The notes: a model not told the origin generated them from the letters alone. 64,000 nucleotides of DNA from Lepraria neglecta (GCA_033220425.1 CM065647.1:4526001-4590000); one strand, 5' to 3'. Counted from the stretch's first letter, positions 22,670 through 33,448 are shown. Program-made: numbers and translations.

Positions 22670-23007
22670 CTGGTTCAAGGGAAGCTAAATTTCTAGCGTA
22701 TTTCTACCGTTCTGCTCCCATGAGAGTAATCTTGAAAACCGACAAGTGATGGATATAGGCGTCTGTTTATCTCGAGCAGATTGACATTTCCCCTTCGCCT
22801 TGGACGTGCTTGCAGTGACTATGGCTTGTATCGCGTGGCCTTTAGCGCAGGAAGATTTGGATTTGATCTTCTTTTCAAATACAAATTTCCCATCGGCTTT
22901 GAGCTCTTATGCGAATTGTATCGCCCAATAAAGCCTCTATGTAGAAGAGGACACTTGGTGCGCATGAAATTTTTACGCTCATTCCGCACTCTTCACGAAA
23001 TCATTGG
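22670..23007. other. Convergent intergenic spacer
   Basis: These 338 bp separate the 3' ends of the unknown gene and the reductase. A short plus-strand frame (22781-23032) overlaps the reductase end and is not supported. Confidence 0.4.
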
Positions 23008-25078
23008 TCACAATCCGAACTCCTCGACATGAAGATGAATCCCTTGCGCACCGGTGCCTTTATGAATTGCGCGTTCGTCTGAAAGGCTAGCTACACAGTT
23101 TCGCACGGTTGAGGTCAAGCTTTTGCCACCGCAGACTACAACGGAGGTCTCCCCTGCCGAGATCTCGATGGGTTCCCGTATAGTATTGGCAAGACTTGGT
23201 CTCCCCAATGTATAGTGTAGACAACCGGCTTTCTCGGTGTGACTGCCGCAAGATCCTCTGTTGATTGCAACACCAATATTGTCCTCCTCTGATCCTATCG
23301 AGTTATCCTTCTTGGGTTCAACAATGACCCTGTGGGAGCTAGAGGAAGAACGTTCTGTCGTCATTCCTTGAGGTTTCAACAACGTCTTAGAAGGTGCTTC
23401 AGAAGAGCTCGAAGTTGCCAGACTTGCGAGTCCAATCGAGGCGTCATCTTCGCAAATGGGATTCTCCTGTTTGCCTGTGACGGCAATCTTGATTTGTAAA
23501 AAGACTTCCGATGATCTAGGATGAGAAGCTGCTGCTAGCAGACGTGAGAGATAGCCGTCGATGTGCGATCTGTGCCTAACTAATAAAAGGCAGTCTATCC
23601 TGCGTACGCAACAAGGGTCGTTGAGGACAGTCTCAAGAATTGGAAGGGTAAAGGAAGCACCCGTAGACGCGGAGATGAGAACAAGAGTCTCATAAGTGTT
23701 CCATGCAGGAAGGTTGCCGAAGGGACCAGTTAGGAAGACTGTCGCCGTAGGTGAGGTAGCCTCAGAAGAGACAACGCGTCGATATAGCCTTCGTGTTAAT
23801 CCAGAGCGAGCACGTATGATCAGTTCCACTCTGCTGGAGCCAGTCTCACGTTCTTCCTCCGAAATGTTTGAGATCGTGAAAGGGTGTGACTCCAAAGGTC
23901 CCAAGGTTGGGTACCACAATAGGACATGCTGGCCAGCCTTCCAGGAAAATCCAACGCCACGAATAGTCATCAGTGTGATGTCTCCGGCCAAAGCCTGCAT
24001 TTCCGCAGAATGACCTACTCGTTTGCCCGCAAGTGGGTGTGGTATGCCTAGTATCATACTTCGAACGCTAAAGTTTTGGTAGAGCAAGACAAAGAACCGG
24101 GACACTCGACCCAGTAAAACGAAAGCCACTGCCACCCATATGTTGTAAGATGCATAAGCAGGCACATGGGTGTGCAGCAGCCATAGGAAGACACCGGCTG
24201 AGACGATGTGTTGCAGCACGAAAAATTCGTAGCCCAGACGGCGAATGGGGACGAGAGAGCTTAAGGCAGTCCAGACTAATACTCCCCAAAGCCCAAGACC
24301 GTACTTGACCATGGGCATCATCTCCAACTCCATGCGAAAGAAATCTGCGCGGACCCATTCGCGGATGAAAAATCCACCATGCACTGTAACGGTCACAAGG
24401 AGCGTTCTGGATACCCATCGATGAAGCCAGTTGACATTGACATAAGAGGATCCGAGAAAGAAGCCGGCGATGTTGACTTTCCCAGCAAGAAGAAAGACAA
24501 GAGGGACCTGTGTGACAGACACCCATGCCGCCCGGAATCCAATACGCTCCCAGTAGTATGCATCGTTGATAATCGACCCCGTTGTCAGAAATAGAGTAAT
24601 GATAACCCAGTAGGTAAGTATGACCAGGGATGGCCCCAGTGGCGGGGGAGTCAACCAGGCCCAGGATGGGTGAGAGATGCGGATCGCTTGGGGATAGGAT
24701 ATTTCTCTAATGATTGCAAGTGTCGTCGCATATGCTTGTGACGCTATGTTTTGGGGTCTGGTGGGGTGAGAAAGGGAGAGGGCGCGGAGTGTTCGTTTGC
24801 TTTAGTAGAGAGAAATCAGCATCACTTTGGATGATTGTGGCCAGAAAGCCAGATTTAACAGTGCATCAGAGAGGGCAGGAAGCTGACCGTGACCAACTCT
24901 CGAATACGCTAACACCGCTTAGAAGGCATGCGAAGGCGAAGACTGCTGCGACAAGGTACCAGTACATTTGAGCCAGCATCTGGTTATGCGGACGAAACAT
25001 TCCGTCTGAGCCCATATCCATCCCCATGCCATCCATACCAGACAGGCCAGACATACTGGACATTAAAGACGCGTCCAA
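23008..25078 (-). CDS. fre: Ferric/cupric reductase transmembrane component (FRE family)
   Basis: Plasma-membrane flavocytochromes of this family reduce Fe(III) or Cu(II) outside the cell before uptake. Exons 25078-24894 and 24799-23008 (94-nt GT-AG intron, phase 2) give 658 aa. The N-terminus is Met-rich (MDGMGMDMGSDGM) and precedes the first membrane helix YWYLVAAVFAFACLL. The ferric-reductase domain has paired haem histidines in NWLHRWVSRTLLVTVTVHGG and VLQHIVSAGVFLWLLHTH. The FAD-binding domain shows HPFTISN and the NAD(P)H domain GPFG and a near-terminal VVVCGG, ending GTGAQGIHLHVEEFG. A Ser-rich linker sits within the NAD domain. It is divergent from a Ctr copper transporter, with 724 bp between start codons, which favours a copper-uptake role. 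Confidence 0.93.
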
Positions 25079-25802
25079 GGTTCTGATGTAGATTTTAGCG
25101 TTTACTGAGCAAGAATAAAGGAAACAAAAACGGAAGAAGTTGATGATCGATAGAGTAACGAAGAGGCAAAACTAGTATACGTCGGCGATGATTCTTCGGT
25201 GACTGCCGCCACACCTCGACCGAGGGACGCTGTTTGTTCGGTGTGAATGACAATGAGAATAAATTACGGTTTTATTTATTTACATTACAGGTATCACAGA
25301 CCTTATATTACCCCCAGGGATCCGTCCGATCGGCCACTCCCGCGTCTCGGCCTAAAAACCTGCTCAAACCCTCTCACACCTCAACGCTTTGGGAATGGTG
25401 CTTTATCTCCTCCATCCACATTGGTGGCATTGTAAGCCAAGCGAGCTGGTGAGCCGAGATGTTGAAGGTCTGTTCAAGCCGTTGGTGCCGTTGCCATCAT
25501 AGCCCCCACCTGTCTATGCTCGGAAGCAATCTGCTACTACGCCGTGATAGGGTGGAGTGGTACACCAGTAGTAAGTAGTAAATGTTCCAATTGCTTTGTC
25601 ATGACAATCGCCGAAAGTGGGATGAGTCTGAGGGATGAAGTTCCCAACATATGGTGCGAATAGGCTACAACAGGAAAGTCATCTTTTTCTGCACGTGGTC
25701 CGAGGTCAATAGCAAAATTTGATTTCACTCTAGCAGAACTTTTCCCTACCTTATATTAAATCTTACATCTGCAATAGCATTCCTGTTCATTGTACCGACA
25801 AG
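25079..25802. promoter_or_regulatory. Shared FRE-CTR divergent promoter with TGCTCA cores
   Basis: This 724-bp interval serves both the reductase (minus) and the copper transporter (plus). TGCTCA occurs at 25361-25366 and, on the other strand, at 25106-25111. That hexamer is the core of the copper-deficiency element bound by Mac1/MacA-type regulators in fungi. Two hits is modest enrichment, so regulation by copper starvation is an inference. Confidence 0.4.
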
Positions 25803-26424
25803 ATGGACATGTCATCCTCATCCATGGCGTCCATGCCCATGTCTTCCTCGAGTTCCGATTCAACCATGATGTCTATGTCGACGATGCAAATCACCTTCTT
25901 CACCTCTACCACTACACCCCTCTACGCCACGTCTTGGATGCCCTCTAACACAGGGCAATACGCCGGTACCTGCATCTTCCTCATCGTCCTCGCCGTCATT
26001 TTCCGAGCCTTATTCGCAGTACGGGCAGCCCAGGAGCGGAAATGGGAGCTGACGGAGTCACGGCGTCGGTATGTAATTGCGGGCGCTGACGAAAAGGAGA
26101 GAGGGAGTAGCAGATCGAGCGAGGATAAGGCGAATGTCGGCAGCTTCAGCAATGTGGCTGGCTTCAAGAGGAAGACTGGAGGTGTCCGACCGTGGAGGAT
26201 TTCACAAGACGCGCCGAGAGCCTGCTTAGATGTCGTAATCGCTGGGGTTGGGTATCTGCTGTAGGTCTACTATCGCCCCTCTTCCTCCCATTTGTTATTG
26301 CTGATTATGATTCAGGATGTTGGCAGTCATGACCATGAACGTGGGATATTTCTTGTCGATTCTAGGTGGCACATTCCTCGGCACTCTGGTCGCTGGGCGT
26401 TTCTCGCCACTTACAAGCCACTGA
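25803..26424 (+). CDS. ctr: Ctr-family high-affinity copper transporter
   Basis: Ctr proteins form trimeric plasma-membrane pores for Cu(I). Exons 25803-26260 and 26316-26424 give 188 aa. The extracellular N-terminus is Met/Ser-rich with repeated MxM-type motifs (MDMSSSSMASMPM, MMSMSTM) that capture copper. TM1 is around CIFLIVLAVIFRALFAV. A basic cytosolic loop follows, then TM2 holds the selectivity motif MxxxM (MLAVM) directly at the exon 2 start, and TM3 holds GxxxG (GTFLG). The short tail has no Cys cluster. Splicing adds exactly the TM2/TM3 pair, so the two-exon model is firm. It is divergent from the reductase and close to a second, broken Ctr gene. Confidence 0.95.
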
Positions 26425-27682
26425 AACGTGGGAGTATGGCCACAAGCAATGATTGGTTCGGTCTCAAATACTCTCACGTGCTACTAGGATTAATGTGTTA
26501 TTTTGATGCTTAAATCTATCATACTTTAAGTGGTAGAGCAATACCTCAAGCATTGTATAGCCACTAAGCGAACCTTAGACTGGAAAAAGAAAACACTGTT
26601 TCCAACGCTGAGCCATGCGCTCCTTGCACATATGAGAGCTTTAATTGAGAGAATCGTTACTTACTCTTCCAGCAATTACTGATCCCGAGAGACATCGGAC
26701 GTCTTTGTGATGTTGTCGTGGTTCTCTCCACAGGCAAACACGACTACGTCAACATCAACATCAACATCAACATCAACATCAACATCAACATCAACATCAA
26801 CATCAACATCAACATCAACATCAACATCAACATCAACATCAACATCAACATCAACATCAACATCAACAAAGAATTCACCGGTCTAGGCTGCTTCCAATGT
26901 CCCTTCTCGAATGATGGAGCCATTATTAGAAAATGGGAAGTAACCTGATCTGCCCCTGGCACACGAAAGCTCTGTGCTTTACGTTCCTTAGCCTAGCGTG
27001 AGCAGATTTGCGCATTTCAATGATAACACTCGCATCGCTACCACTTGCCCTATTCAGCCAGAGAGACTCTCCATACGCAAGCGCTAATTTGATGTCATTG
27101 ATTCCAACAGTGTCCTCGCCTACTACGCTTCTAGTCAAGATGGCGATCTCACCAAGTCAAATCATGCTGCGGACCCTACTTCGATGCTCCATAGTATCCA
27201 ACTCAAACAGATGCCTCTATGCTGGGAACGAAGCTCAGTTGAGATTGAGGCTAGACCTTATTTTTGGAAGCAATGGAGTCATCGGGCCCAATGATGTCTG
27301 TTGTGAGCGGGGGAGAGGAGATTGGAGACGGGAGTATTGGGTGGAACTAGGCGTGAGTGCTTACTTTTCCTGGCAGGGATTGAGCGGCTCATAATGTATG
27401 TTTTCTGGGCCATGAGAGGCGGGTTGCTCAAGCACTTGACTGTGGAGCCTCCTACAGGACAAGAATGAAATCTTTAAAGAGAAGCAATTTAAGTGTTTCT
27501 TGAGCTGTCTTTTGCCCTTGTAGCCTCATGAGCCGTGAGAATTCAACTGCCAGAATTACATGTATGTTTTCTGCAATTCTCAACTGGCTGAACCGGGTTA
27601 TGCGCAGCACATTGCGTTCTCAGTGAATTACTGATCGATGCAATCAGCATCAGCATGAAACAGATATTCAAAAAGCGAAGGC
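26425..27682. other. Intergenic region with hexanucleotide array
   Basis: Apart from the (AACATC)n array at 26751-26868, frames here (for example 27008-27394) have no recognisable motif. No gene is supported. Confidence 0.4.
26751..26868. repeat. (AACATC)n microsatellite, about 19-20 copies
   Basis: An essentially perfect hexanucleotide array of about 118 bp. It reads as poly-(Asn-Ile) on one strand and poly-(Met-Leu) on the other, which creates the spurious frames 26718-26948 and 26744-26962. Such arrays are highly length-polymorphic. Confidence 0.97.
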
Positions 27683-28260
27683 TCACATGCTTGCGGCCCC
27701 AAACGTATCCCAGGAGAAGATGAAGAAGCCCAGAAAGCCCCCGATAAAAACGCAGATAAGGATTTATCCGTTGTAATACATAGCCAAAAGCATGATCATA
27801 TACGCAACCGCAAACTGCAAAGTGAAGATGCTAGCACGAACGGCTTGCTGAAAAAGGGTTGGGAGCAGTTGACCAGGTCTTCTCAGCTGTAAACTTTTCT
27901 TCCAATCCCCAAGCCGGGGGACAGCTGAATGAGGAGGATCATCGTAGCCGCCCTCGCTATTCCTCTCTGATCTGCCAGCTTGGTGATAAGAAACACGCGT
28001 CGAGGACGTACCAGTTCCAGAACATCTGTGATGGAAACGTAAGTTGTGGGAACTAGTCATTGAAAGTCTTGAGTTAGGGAAAAAGACTTACCGAAGACTT
28101 GCAATCGGCAAGCTACCCCTGTCCATACCTGGCATGGTCATTCCAGGCGTAGGCAAGGTCGTGCTCGGTGTTGTGGTACCTGCCGTGTTCGATGACGGGG
28201 CCGCAGCGATGGAAGTTGAAATCATGCTCATCGAAGGCACGGTGATGTTATATGTAGGCT
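27683..28260 (-). pseudogene. Second Ctr-type copper transporter, disrupted
   Basis: A Met-containing N-terminal part (VPSMSMISTSI, GMTMPGMDRG) near 28240-28090 is followed by an intron. The TM1 region MFWNWYVLDACFLSPSWQIR then runs straight into a stop. The frame shifts again before RPGQLLPTLFQQAVRASIF and the TM2 segment LQFAVAYMIMLLAMYYNG, which carries MxxxM. A TAA stands where the family has an aromatic residue (NG-Y-ILIC). After it the same frame continues through ILICVFIGGFLGFFIFSWD, with TM3 GxxxG, to a TGA at 27683-27685. At least one frameshift plus the nonsense codon make this a pseudogene or a badly sequenced copy. It differs in sequence from the intact transporter, so it is a paralogue rather than a tandem copy. 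Confidence 0.8.
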
Positions 28261-29901
28261 CAATTTAGGCAAGATGTGAGGGTTTGGATTTCATTTTGAG
28301 GAAGCTCGTCGTTGGGAGTGGTGTCTGTTCAGTGAGGGCAGTGGCAGCAGCTATGTGATGTGGAGAGCGAGCTGCCATGTGGAAAGTGATGTGAAGCTGT
28401 GAGTTGGGTAGATGCTTTCCCATGCAAACTGGACCATGGATACAGGAGCGCGCGTCGGTTCATAACGAATGCGAATGCGAATGCGAATGCGAATGCTGGG
28501 CAAGGGTTCAAAGGAATTTCAAGGGTGACACAGTTGCTGACATTGGGCTGCGGTCGAGAAGGTCTTACCGTTTCTGTTGAAGACCAAGTTTTCGGCTATG
28601 CCCAGACCGGAGATTGTATTAAGTGACACCTTTGATGGCCTAATATATCTTGTTTTTTGATTGGCCGCCCGTCAAAATCTTTTCAACTCTATATCCATCT
28701 ACACTCCGATCTCTTTGTAAGACGAAACTTTCAACACTGCCCCAGCGATCGAGGCAAGATGTAATGTCCTCACTCTCCTTCGCTCCGGCCATCACATAAA
28801 TGCCACCCCAATGCAACAATGAGTCATGCCTTGCATTTCAAGCTGCCCACATTACTTCTCATCACTGTCCAAGTTTCTTAGAGTCTACAGTATGAATAAA
28901 ATTACTAAGTAGCTTATTACTACTTTGCAAATCTCCTTGTCACGGCATCTATCCACCTTTCGTACCCGCGCAGATACTTTACCAAGTTCCGCCTCGGTTA
29001 TGGCTGAAGGAGCATGTTTGCTAACGGCTCGTCATAGTTACTAAAACCTAGGCTCGCTTTTTCGCAAATTCTGGCTCCAATAGCAAGACGCTTGCGCTTT
29101 TCCCTTCACCAGTGACTCTCAGAGCTCACAACCCGCAACGTTGGAGAGCAAACAAAAAAAATTCCTTGACCTTCATCTTTACGTTAGATCTGATTAGGCC
29201 ATTCCGAAGCCCGGTTCACCCATCCGATATCCCTGATTCGGCCCCCCACGTCAATCCGCCGAGAAATCTCTTAGTTGTTCAAATTCTCCGATCAGCATAG
29301 AGGCACCTTGGCCAAAGCTACGTTTAGTTTAACCTTCTCTCATCACTCTCTACGTATCAATCGTCAGTCATTAAGCAGCTGAAACTTGAAGTCGATGCCG
29401 AAAACCACTCTTTCTGCCCACGCACTTGACGTCTAGACATCCATTGCTACTTATATGTCTGGACCATACCATTGCAAGACCGAGGATATTGGAGATCATC
29501 GCCGAACCGCGTAGTGTGTGTTGACTAAAAAGCCGTAGTTCTGATATTCTATCGTCCAGTCGGTGCATTCGCATTATACATTAAATCTTGACCCGAGCAT
29601 CTATTGGATGAACCCCCACAAACAAAGCATGGGATCAACTCCCCACCTGATCCCTCCGGTCCACCATTCCTGAAGAAGCAGTTTAAAGCGGCCTTTTGAT
29701 GCCGCGCGAACCTCGCCACCCCATATTTAAACCCCTTTTTCTCCGCCTTTCCATTATTCCTTAAAACACCATCAACCCCCCTCAGCTCCCACAACACTAT
29801 TGTAGCAAAACAGCGGCGTCGCATCGATAATACGAGTCCCTTTTCCTCGAAACTATACCACTTCGCAAGCCTCATTTTCCCCCCCTTTACGGACAGAAAA
29901 T
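28261..29901. other. Intergenic region upstream of the metallothionein
   Basis: About 1.6 kb without a recognisable gene. It contains a short (CGAATG)5 array at 28466-28496. The last few hundred bases should be the metallothionein promoter. Confidence 0.4.
28466..28496. repeat. (CGAATG)5 microsatellite
   Basis: Five uninterrupted copies of a hexanucleotide. A second hexanucleotide array in the same intergenic cluster lies at 26751. Confidence 0.9.
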
Positions 29902-30047
29902 ATGGGTTAGTCATTCATTCAATATCCAACCTTTTCTTCGTCCTTCGCCTTCCGACAATCAACACTGACATCCGCCAAGCTCCTGGATGCTCTTGTAGTT
30001 GCGGCAGCTCGTGCGCTTGCCCAAGCGGACAGTGCACTTGCAAGTAG
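29902..30047 (+). CDS. Copper-type metallothionein, 23 aa
   Basis: A tiny two-exon gene: ATG-G at 29902-29905, a 74-nt intron with a GTTAGT donor and CCAAG acceptor, then 29980-30047. The 23-residue product has seven cysteines in CxC and CxxxxC arrangements (CSCSCGSSCAC, then QCTCK). Seven Cys in about 25 residues is the size and Cys count of the Neurospora-type copper metallothionein, which chelates Cu(I) in the cytosol. The reading frame ends in Lys-stop like that family. No other long frame uses this sequence. The neighbours (reductase, Ctr, BIM1-like protein) support copper buffering. The AAG acceptor is less common than CAG/TAG and is the weakest point. Confidence 0.82.
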
Positions 30048-30469
30048 AATTGGATGTAAGCACTCTTTTAAAAGGGTCGACGTGGATTGTGGGTGGCTGA
30101 TTGACAGCAGATCACTCGGTCAGAGAGTGGTTGAGTTGGAGGCTTGATTGTTCGGCAGGTGATGAGTCGGGATGCACTTGGTGAGGAATCGATGAGGCAG
30201 TGGGAAGGGTTCTGATACAGAGGTTGGAAATGAGAAGCACCTTCATGATTGTTCTCTTCTTGAGATATCACATTCGTTCGACAGAGTTTAGCTAAAGTCT
30301 TGATGCGTCTATCCGTATATGCCAACGTCAGCGATTGAAGCTGTGAATAAAGTAGTAGAGGTTCAGGTTCTAATAGCATGCAAGTTCTTACGCTATGTAC
30401 ATTGAATAATCCCCGTACCTTGTCTCACGTGCCAAATGGGTAATGAATGCACATCTTCCCTTTCCCGCC
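30048..30469. other. Convergent intergenic spacer
   Basis: These 422 bp lie between the 3' ends of the metallothionein and BIM1-like genes. A minus-strand frame at 30068-30379 lacks motifs. No feature is supported. Confidence 0.4.
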
Positions 30470-31388
30470 TCACAGCAGGCTCGCCACAGTGGTCGCAGAC
30501 GCGATAATAAGGAGCCCCACGAGCGAGGTCAGTCCACCATATGAATTGACGGTCTGGGCTTCTGACTTGGCAGTACTGGTGGCCGTGGTCGTGGTGGTGG
30601 GTGTGGCAGTGACAGATTGCGAGGTTGCCGCTGCGGTAGCGGGAAGAGAGGAAAGCTTCGCGTCGGTCTACGTAGTGATTCTCAAGTTAGCATTGCCTTT
30701 TCGAGACAGGATCTAGAGCCTTGAAGCATGTTTGGAGAGTAGAGACTGCCAAGACATATCTCTCAAGGCTCCACAGTATGATTTGAATGAGGTAACACGA
30801 TGGACTCGGAGAGGACTTACAGTGTAGGAGGCGGACAGGCCAGTTACGTTCTTGCAGGCGGTAGGAGGCGTAACGGAGCCGGCGACGAAGTTGACCGTTG
30901 AACACTGTAAGGGCGGACATGAGCTAATGGGCTTGCAGAGTGGAAGGGAAAGCAAAAGCGCACGGCGGGGGCATCACCTGGTACAAAATGCCATCGGGTG
31001 CATCCTGCACCACTCCAATGACGCCCTTCTGGCCAACCCAGGTTGAAGGCACCACGATGCCCCGTTCGCAGTAGTCTCCAAGGCCAGTCTGCACGACGGT
31101 TGGCAGCAGAGCGGTCCAGTTTCCTGATGTCGCGGTTTGATCGAGCGTCGCGCGGAAGAGCCAGGTTGCCATAGGGTGAATGGAGGTCATGGCAATGGAG
31201 TCGCCGTCGACATGGAAATCCGTGACGTTGTCTTTGGAGAAATCGACGGTGAAACTCCCACAGGGAGCAGTGGTTTCTAGAGAGTCATCGAAGCCGATTG
31301 TGGGGGGGTAATTGAGGAGGAAGTGGGCTGTTGATTGCCCAATGAACACGGCTAGCAGGCAGATTGCCAGACTGCCAAGGCGTGCCAT
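30470..31388 (-). CDS. BIM1/X325-like GPI-anchored copper-binding protein (LPMO-like fold)
   Basis: Exons 31388-30978, 30904-30821 and 30667-30470 give 230 aa. A signal peptide (LAICLLAVFIGQSTA) would be cut just before HFLLNYPP, leaving the mature N-terminal histidine that binds copper in this family. FHVDGDS and SIHP supply further His/Asp candidates. Cysteines in APCGSF, GDYCERG, YQCSTVNF and TACKNV would form the two disulfides. A Thr/Ser-rich spacer and a hydrophobic tail (LLIIASATTVASLL) indicate GPI anchoring. Founding members (Cryptococcus BIM1/CBI1, Laetisaria X325) bind copper without cleaving polysaccharide, and BIM1 assists Ctr1-dependent copper import. Here it is 5 kb from a Ctr gene and divergent from a CFEM gene. 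Confidence 0.85.
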
Positions 31389-32249
31389 TTGGATGTTTCG
31401 AAGGGATAAATGTCAGAGGATTTTGAAGGGGAGAATTCAAGAATTGGAGTGGAAGGGAAGAAAGTGGTATGGTATGGTATCGTATGAACGGAGGAGGAGG
31501 AGCAGAAAGTCTTGAAGAAGAAGAGTGATCGGTAAATTGTCAGTCCTTGTCCGTCAAGCACGCAGCCAAGGCTTATGATGAGCGCTCGGCACTCAGGTAT
31601 GATATGATAACATGGGTTGCCTCGGGAGGAAAGACTGTTAGCAAAATACGCCGTGCACTTTGTTTTGAGCTACTGGTGTCTCTTCGATAGGTGTATCATC
31701 TCACACGATAACGAAAGTAAGCATGGGGACACGATATTTTGCCCAAACACTTCTCCACAATATCCTAAGGGAGATCTCACTTACGGACCCTTTCCACGCC
31801 GGGTCGATAGTCGCATTTCATGGGAGTGCTAACAGGGCCATGATGTCTCTTTGCTCCAATAAATGGTTCGGTAGGGCAAGTGATCCCGGTGCCAGTAGCG
31901 GCTTGAGAAGTCAGTGTCAGTGTCATTGGCATTCCTTCGCCGGCTGACTGATCTGCGTTGAGCAAGTTTGAGCAAGTTTGAGGAAGCTATGCTTGTTAGC
32001 GTTATTAGTGTATGTAACGGTATTTAACGGTACCTGACGGTATTGACCTACCGTTAGAGAGGCTAGAGCTATGTCCCACGCATTAATCCCGAATATCAGT
32101 TAATGCTCTCCCAAACGGTCTCGCAGCCTGTATGGAAGCTCTCCCGCTTCCTCCTTTTTCTCTTTCTTTCCTCTACTTCTGCGAATACCTTAAGAGCAGT
32201 AGTGAACGTCTTTCCAATTAACGCTCCTGAAATCCTCTCAGCTATAGCT
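31389..32249. promoter_or_regulatory. Divergent BIM1-like/CFEM promoter with phased repeats
   Basis: This 861-bp interval separates two divergent cell-surface genes. At 31959-31964 and 31969-31974 TGAGCA (TGCTCA on the other strand) is repeated with exact 10-bp spacing inside a GAGCAAGTTT tandem. At 32017-32022, 32027-32032 and 32037-32042 ACGGTA occurs three times, again 10 bp apart, with an inverted copy at 32049-32054. Sites one helical turn apart look like binding arrays for cooperating factors. The TGCTCA core matches fungal copper-deficiency elements. No factor is known to me for ACGGTA. Confidence 0.5.
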
Positions 32250-32923
32250 ATGGAGTTTCTCTGTCTTTTCCTCCTCCTGGCTCTCGCCCAGGCCCAGTCA
32301 TCCTCCACGGCTATATCGAACAGCCTCCCCCAGCAACCAGGATCGACAAGCATGGCCATAAGCGCAGCTGCGACTTTCTCTTCCCCAGAATACAGCATTA
32401 CTGCACTGCCAGCGGTCATGTCACAACCCTCGTGTGTTTTTAATTGCTTGATCCCGATCGGATTAGCCGACCCTTCAGGCTGTAACGATGTCTCCAACGA
32501 CTGCGCGTGCCTGAGCGCCCCTAGCGACGCCTTGGACGTGCTCACCAATTGCGTGCAAACAGTCTGCCAGTCCAGCACCAGCGCCTATGCTGCCACCGCA
32601 ACAAGCCTCTACCAGAGCTATTGCCAGAGCATTTATGGGACAGCAAATTTCTCCCAGGCTTTTGTTACGGAGTCTTCTGCGGCGGCATCTAGTAGCATGG
32701 CTGCGGCAAAGAGCGCGAGCGCTCCGGGGGTAACGACGACGGTGGCGTCGAGTCCTACTGCGAAGAGCTCGTCGGTGGTGTGGACCCCGTCTCTGTAAGT
32801 CTCTTCCTATTCAACATTGCTGCTCTTTAGGAGTGCCTAGGAGTTTCATTTGCTAACTCAATACATAGTCTTGCAATGAGTCTTTCTGCAACAGTGGGAC
32901 TTTTGTTTCTCGTCTCTCTGTAG
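32250..32923 (+). CDS. CFEM-domain GPI-anchored surface protein
   Basis: CFEM proteins are fungal surface proteins; some bind haem and serve iron acquisition, others act in adhesion or virulence. Exons 32250-32794 and 32869-32923 give about 199 aa. I chose the ATG at 32250 because it gives a compact signal peptide (MEFLCLFLLLALAQAQ); a frame extension to 32103 adds a second hydrophobic stretch of doubtful use. The domain runs from about residue 50: eight cysteines in PSCVFNC, SGCNDVSNDCACLS, LTNCVQTVC and YQSYCQ, with an Asp before the CxC. A Ser/Ala/Thr-rich spacer follows. The second exon supplies the hydrophobic GPI tail (SATVGLLFLVSL). It lies at the edge of the copper neighbourhood and shares its promoter with the BIM1-like gene. 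Confidence 0.9.
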
Positions 32924-33448
32924 AGCACAAGGGGCCAAGAACAACCTCGATCAAATACTGTATATTACAACTTTGAGAAGAACACTGCGGTTGTGGTCGG
33001 TGCCGGGATTGGAACTATATGCCCATCATTGAAGAATGCTCCGAATTCAACTTTAAATACCCCATCGATAGTATCATACCCTACCAAGGCATTACAGCAA
33101 TTTTAATTCTAGCAGTGAAAGGAAATGATAAAGAACATGACACCGTGGACTGACTGCTTCCGTTCTCAGACCCTCGCGTGGGAGTCATTGAAATAATGAT
33201 TGTACCTTAAGCATGCTGCGCAAATTCATCCACCTAGCTCTCGTGTCAGGATATCTGAGGGAACTTTGCTCCATGGCGTTTTTTTGTTCCTTTACCACCC
33301 TGACAGTGCTTAGCCAATAAGTGCTGTGTTCCGCGCGGGCCAGGTGCGGATGCGTGGTAATTTGGTAACTTGAACTATCATCGGCGTTTCCCAAATCTTG
33401 CTGAGAACTTCTGATTTGCTGGGCGCGCGGATAGGGCTGAAATTAGCC
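32924..33448. other. Intergenic region
   Basis: About 0.5 kb after the CFEM gene. A short minus-strand frame at 33185-33394 has no motif. No feature is supported. Confidence 0.4.

Noticed and set aside
26718-26962. Open frames of poly-(Asn-Ile) and poly-(Met-Leu) on opposite strands
   Set aside because: Both are direct translations of the AACATC microsatellite.
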